Positions 63,007 through 64,000 of a DNA stretch of 64,000 nucleotides are shown piece by piece. The stretch comes from Paludibacter sp. 47-17 (lineage in GTDB: Bacteria > Bacteroidota > Bacteroidia > Bacteroidales > Paludibacteraceae), in assembly GCA_001898935.1 (NCBI GenBank), contig MKVT01000019.1, forward strand, positions 44,290 through 108,289, given 5' to 3'. Under the pieces are notes generated by a model that was not told where the DNA came from, made no database searches, and saw nothing but the letters and a program-made list of their open reading frames with translations. The number at the start of each line of letters is the position of its first letter. Position 1 is the first letter of the stretch. Both the position numbers and the translations under genes were made by a program.

Positions 63007-64000
63007 TTAAAAATGAGGCATCACAAATCCCATTAAACCGTTTGGTAATGCTCTCCATACAGCAATATGTACATGTGTTGGCGCATAAGAAGGAATACCG
63101 GCTCTTCCCATAGATCCAATTATTGATGTGCCTGATGAAACTTTGTCTCCGACAACTACGGCACTCTTTGATAAATGTCCATAATCCACATTGTAGATTT
63201 TATCGTTTATAACTGATTGTGTTCTTACAGCATTTGGGCCATAAGCTTTACCTAATCCTACACGTGTAACTTGTCCATCATACATGGCAGTCACTTTATC
63301 TCCTACTTCTCCACCGTAATCAACTCCAAAGTGTGGTTTGGAGTCTCCATTAGCATAGCTTCGTGTCATACCATATTTTCCATAATCCTTATTTGATGGT
63401 AAAGTAGAAATTTCTCCAGTTTCTGTTGGTCTTGCTCCTGCTGGTATTTCCTCGTTGAGGAATCGCCCAGGGCCAGCATATCCTCCCGCTTCACTAATTC
63501 GCCCATTCCAGAAACTCGCATCACTCTTTACAGCATCTATTCCAGCAATAGTACCACTTATCAATCCTGCAACAAGTCCCCCGATTACTGCACCTTTTAA
63601 CCCACCAAGTAAAACATTATTATTTGTTCCAATATTATTCAGTGTTCCGGAAATAAATCCACCAGTTGCCCCCCCGGCAGCTCCTGCAATAAAACCGCCC
63701 GCAAATCCTCCTATGGAAATAGAACTTGCAACTACTGCACTAACAGCCGCTCCTGCAGCACCCGACAATCCTCCAATTAAAGCACCTTTCAAAAATCCTC
63801 CCCAATAACTTCCACCAGCTCTGTCAGCTTGCATGCCTCCGAAAAATCCTCCTACCATTGCACCAACAATAATCGCTGATACAATAAATTCCCCATCCGG
63901 ATCGACATATTTAAACGGATTGCCGTAAGCATACGCATACCTGTTGTAATTCAACCAATTCCCCGGTGCCTGTACAAACGGGTCGGGCGAGAAGAACTGC
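63007..64000 (-). CDS. Rhs-repeat protein C-terminal part with M23 peptidase toxin-type domain (5' end outside window)
   Basis: The frame is open to the right edge; the window shows the Rhs core end (FFSPDPFVQAPGNWLNYNRY, AYGNPFKYVDPDG), a Gly/Ala-rich hydrophobic region of about 120 residues, and a C-terminal LytM/M23 endopeptidase domain. Counting from the internal Met at 63954, zinc ligands are H208 and D212 (HFGVD), H260 (YGHLS) and H294/H296 (HVHI), all intact. It would cut peptidoglycan cross-bridges, so the Rhs shell would deliver a wall-degrading effector. A lipoprotein immunity candidate follows. The hydrophobic region may help membrane passage. Confidence 0.88.
   Translation of the reverse strand, partial: QFFSPDPFVQAPGNWLNYNRYAYAYGNPFKYVDPDGEFIVSAIIVGAMVGGFFGGMQADRAGGSYWGGFLKGALIGGLSGAAGAAVSAVVASSISIGGFAGGFIAGAAGGATGGFISGTLNNIGTNNNVLLGGLKGAVIGGLVAGLISGTIAGIDAVKSDASFWNGRISEAGGYAGPGRFLNEEIPAGARPTETGEISTLPSNKDYGKYGMTRSYANGDSKPHFGVDYGGEVGDKVTAMYDGQVTRVGLGKAYGPNAVRTQSVINDKIYNVDYGHLSKSAVVVGDKVSSGTSIIGSMGRAGIPSYAPTHVHIAVWRALPNGLMGFVMPHF

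Overview
The window looks like chromosome of a Bacteroidales-type Bacteroidota. The signs are a SusC/SusD pair with a FecR-type anti-sigma factor, lipoproteins with a Cys directly after a short hydrophobic leader, TAnnTTTG-type -7 promoter elements, a men (menaquinone) operon of the Bacteroidota order, secreted glycoside hydrolases, and several proteins ending in type IX secretion (T9SS)-like C-terminal domains. I cannot name the species. The core regions are moderately GC-rich. About 20.6-26.4 kb and 58.8-64 kb are visibly AT-richer and look acquired.

Layout. (1) 0.2-16.8 kb is a co-directional nutrient locus: FecR anti-sigma, SusC with an STN domain, SusD, three secreted endonuclease/exonuclease/phosphatase (EEP) enzymes, two surface-type lipoproteins, a GntP permease, a glycerate kinase, a beta-helix protein and a Gfo/Idh/MocA oxidoreductase. 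Read together, this is regulated outer-membrane uptake of a phospho(di)ester substrate whose breakdown plausibly yields glycerate, which is imported and phosphorylated. That substrate assignment is inference. (2) 16.9-32.3 kb is a type I restriction-modification locus (hsdM, hsdS ... hsdR) with seven genes inserted between hsdS and hsdR: a Cys-rich methyltransferase-like protein, a DUF1848 protein with a radical-SAM-type Cys motif, a SIR2-domain protein, an SMC/OLD-like ATPase with a TOPRIM-like DUF4276 partner, a Fic protein and a RhuM-like protein. hsdR carries an in-frame amber stop just after its nuclease ExK motif. A YgjP-type metallopeptidase closes the locus. This is the best candidate for an undescribed defence module.

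(3) 32.3-38.5 kb holds a GH2 and a GH106-like glycosidase. (4) 38.6-46.9 kb, minus strand, is a DODA-type dioxygenase followed by a nearly complete menaquinone operon in transcription order thioesterase-menF-menD-menB-menA-menC-menE; no menH was seen. (5) 46.9-54.7 kb, minus strand, has a GH43 enzyme, a GNAT acetyltransferase, a T9SS-exported leucine-rich-repeat surface protein and a LytS/LytTR-type two-component pair. Two 21-bp-spaced direct repeats resembling LytTR sites lie between the regulator gene and the surface-protein gene. (6) 54.8-58.7 kb encodes a sialate O-acetylesterase-like SGNH hydrolase and a DUF5703/GH95-like protein.

(7) 58.8-64 kb is AT-rich and decayed: a membrane protein, an N-terminally truncated methyltransferase, a zinc-ribbon gene remnant cut by a deleted IS256-family element, a frameshifted orphan Rhs C-terminal tip, and then an apparently intact Rhs protein (running off the right edge) ending in an M23 peptidase toxin-like domain with an adjacent small lipoprotein as candidate immunity protein. 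I saw no tRNA, rRNA or CRISPR array.
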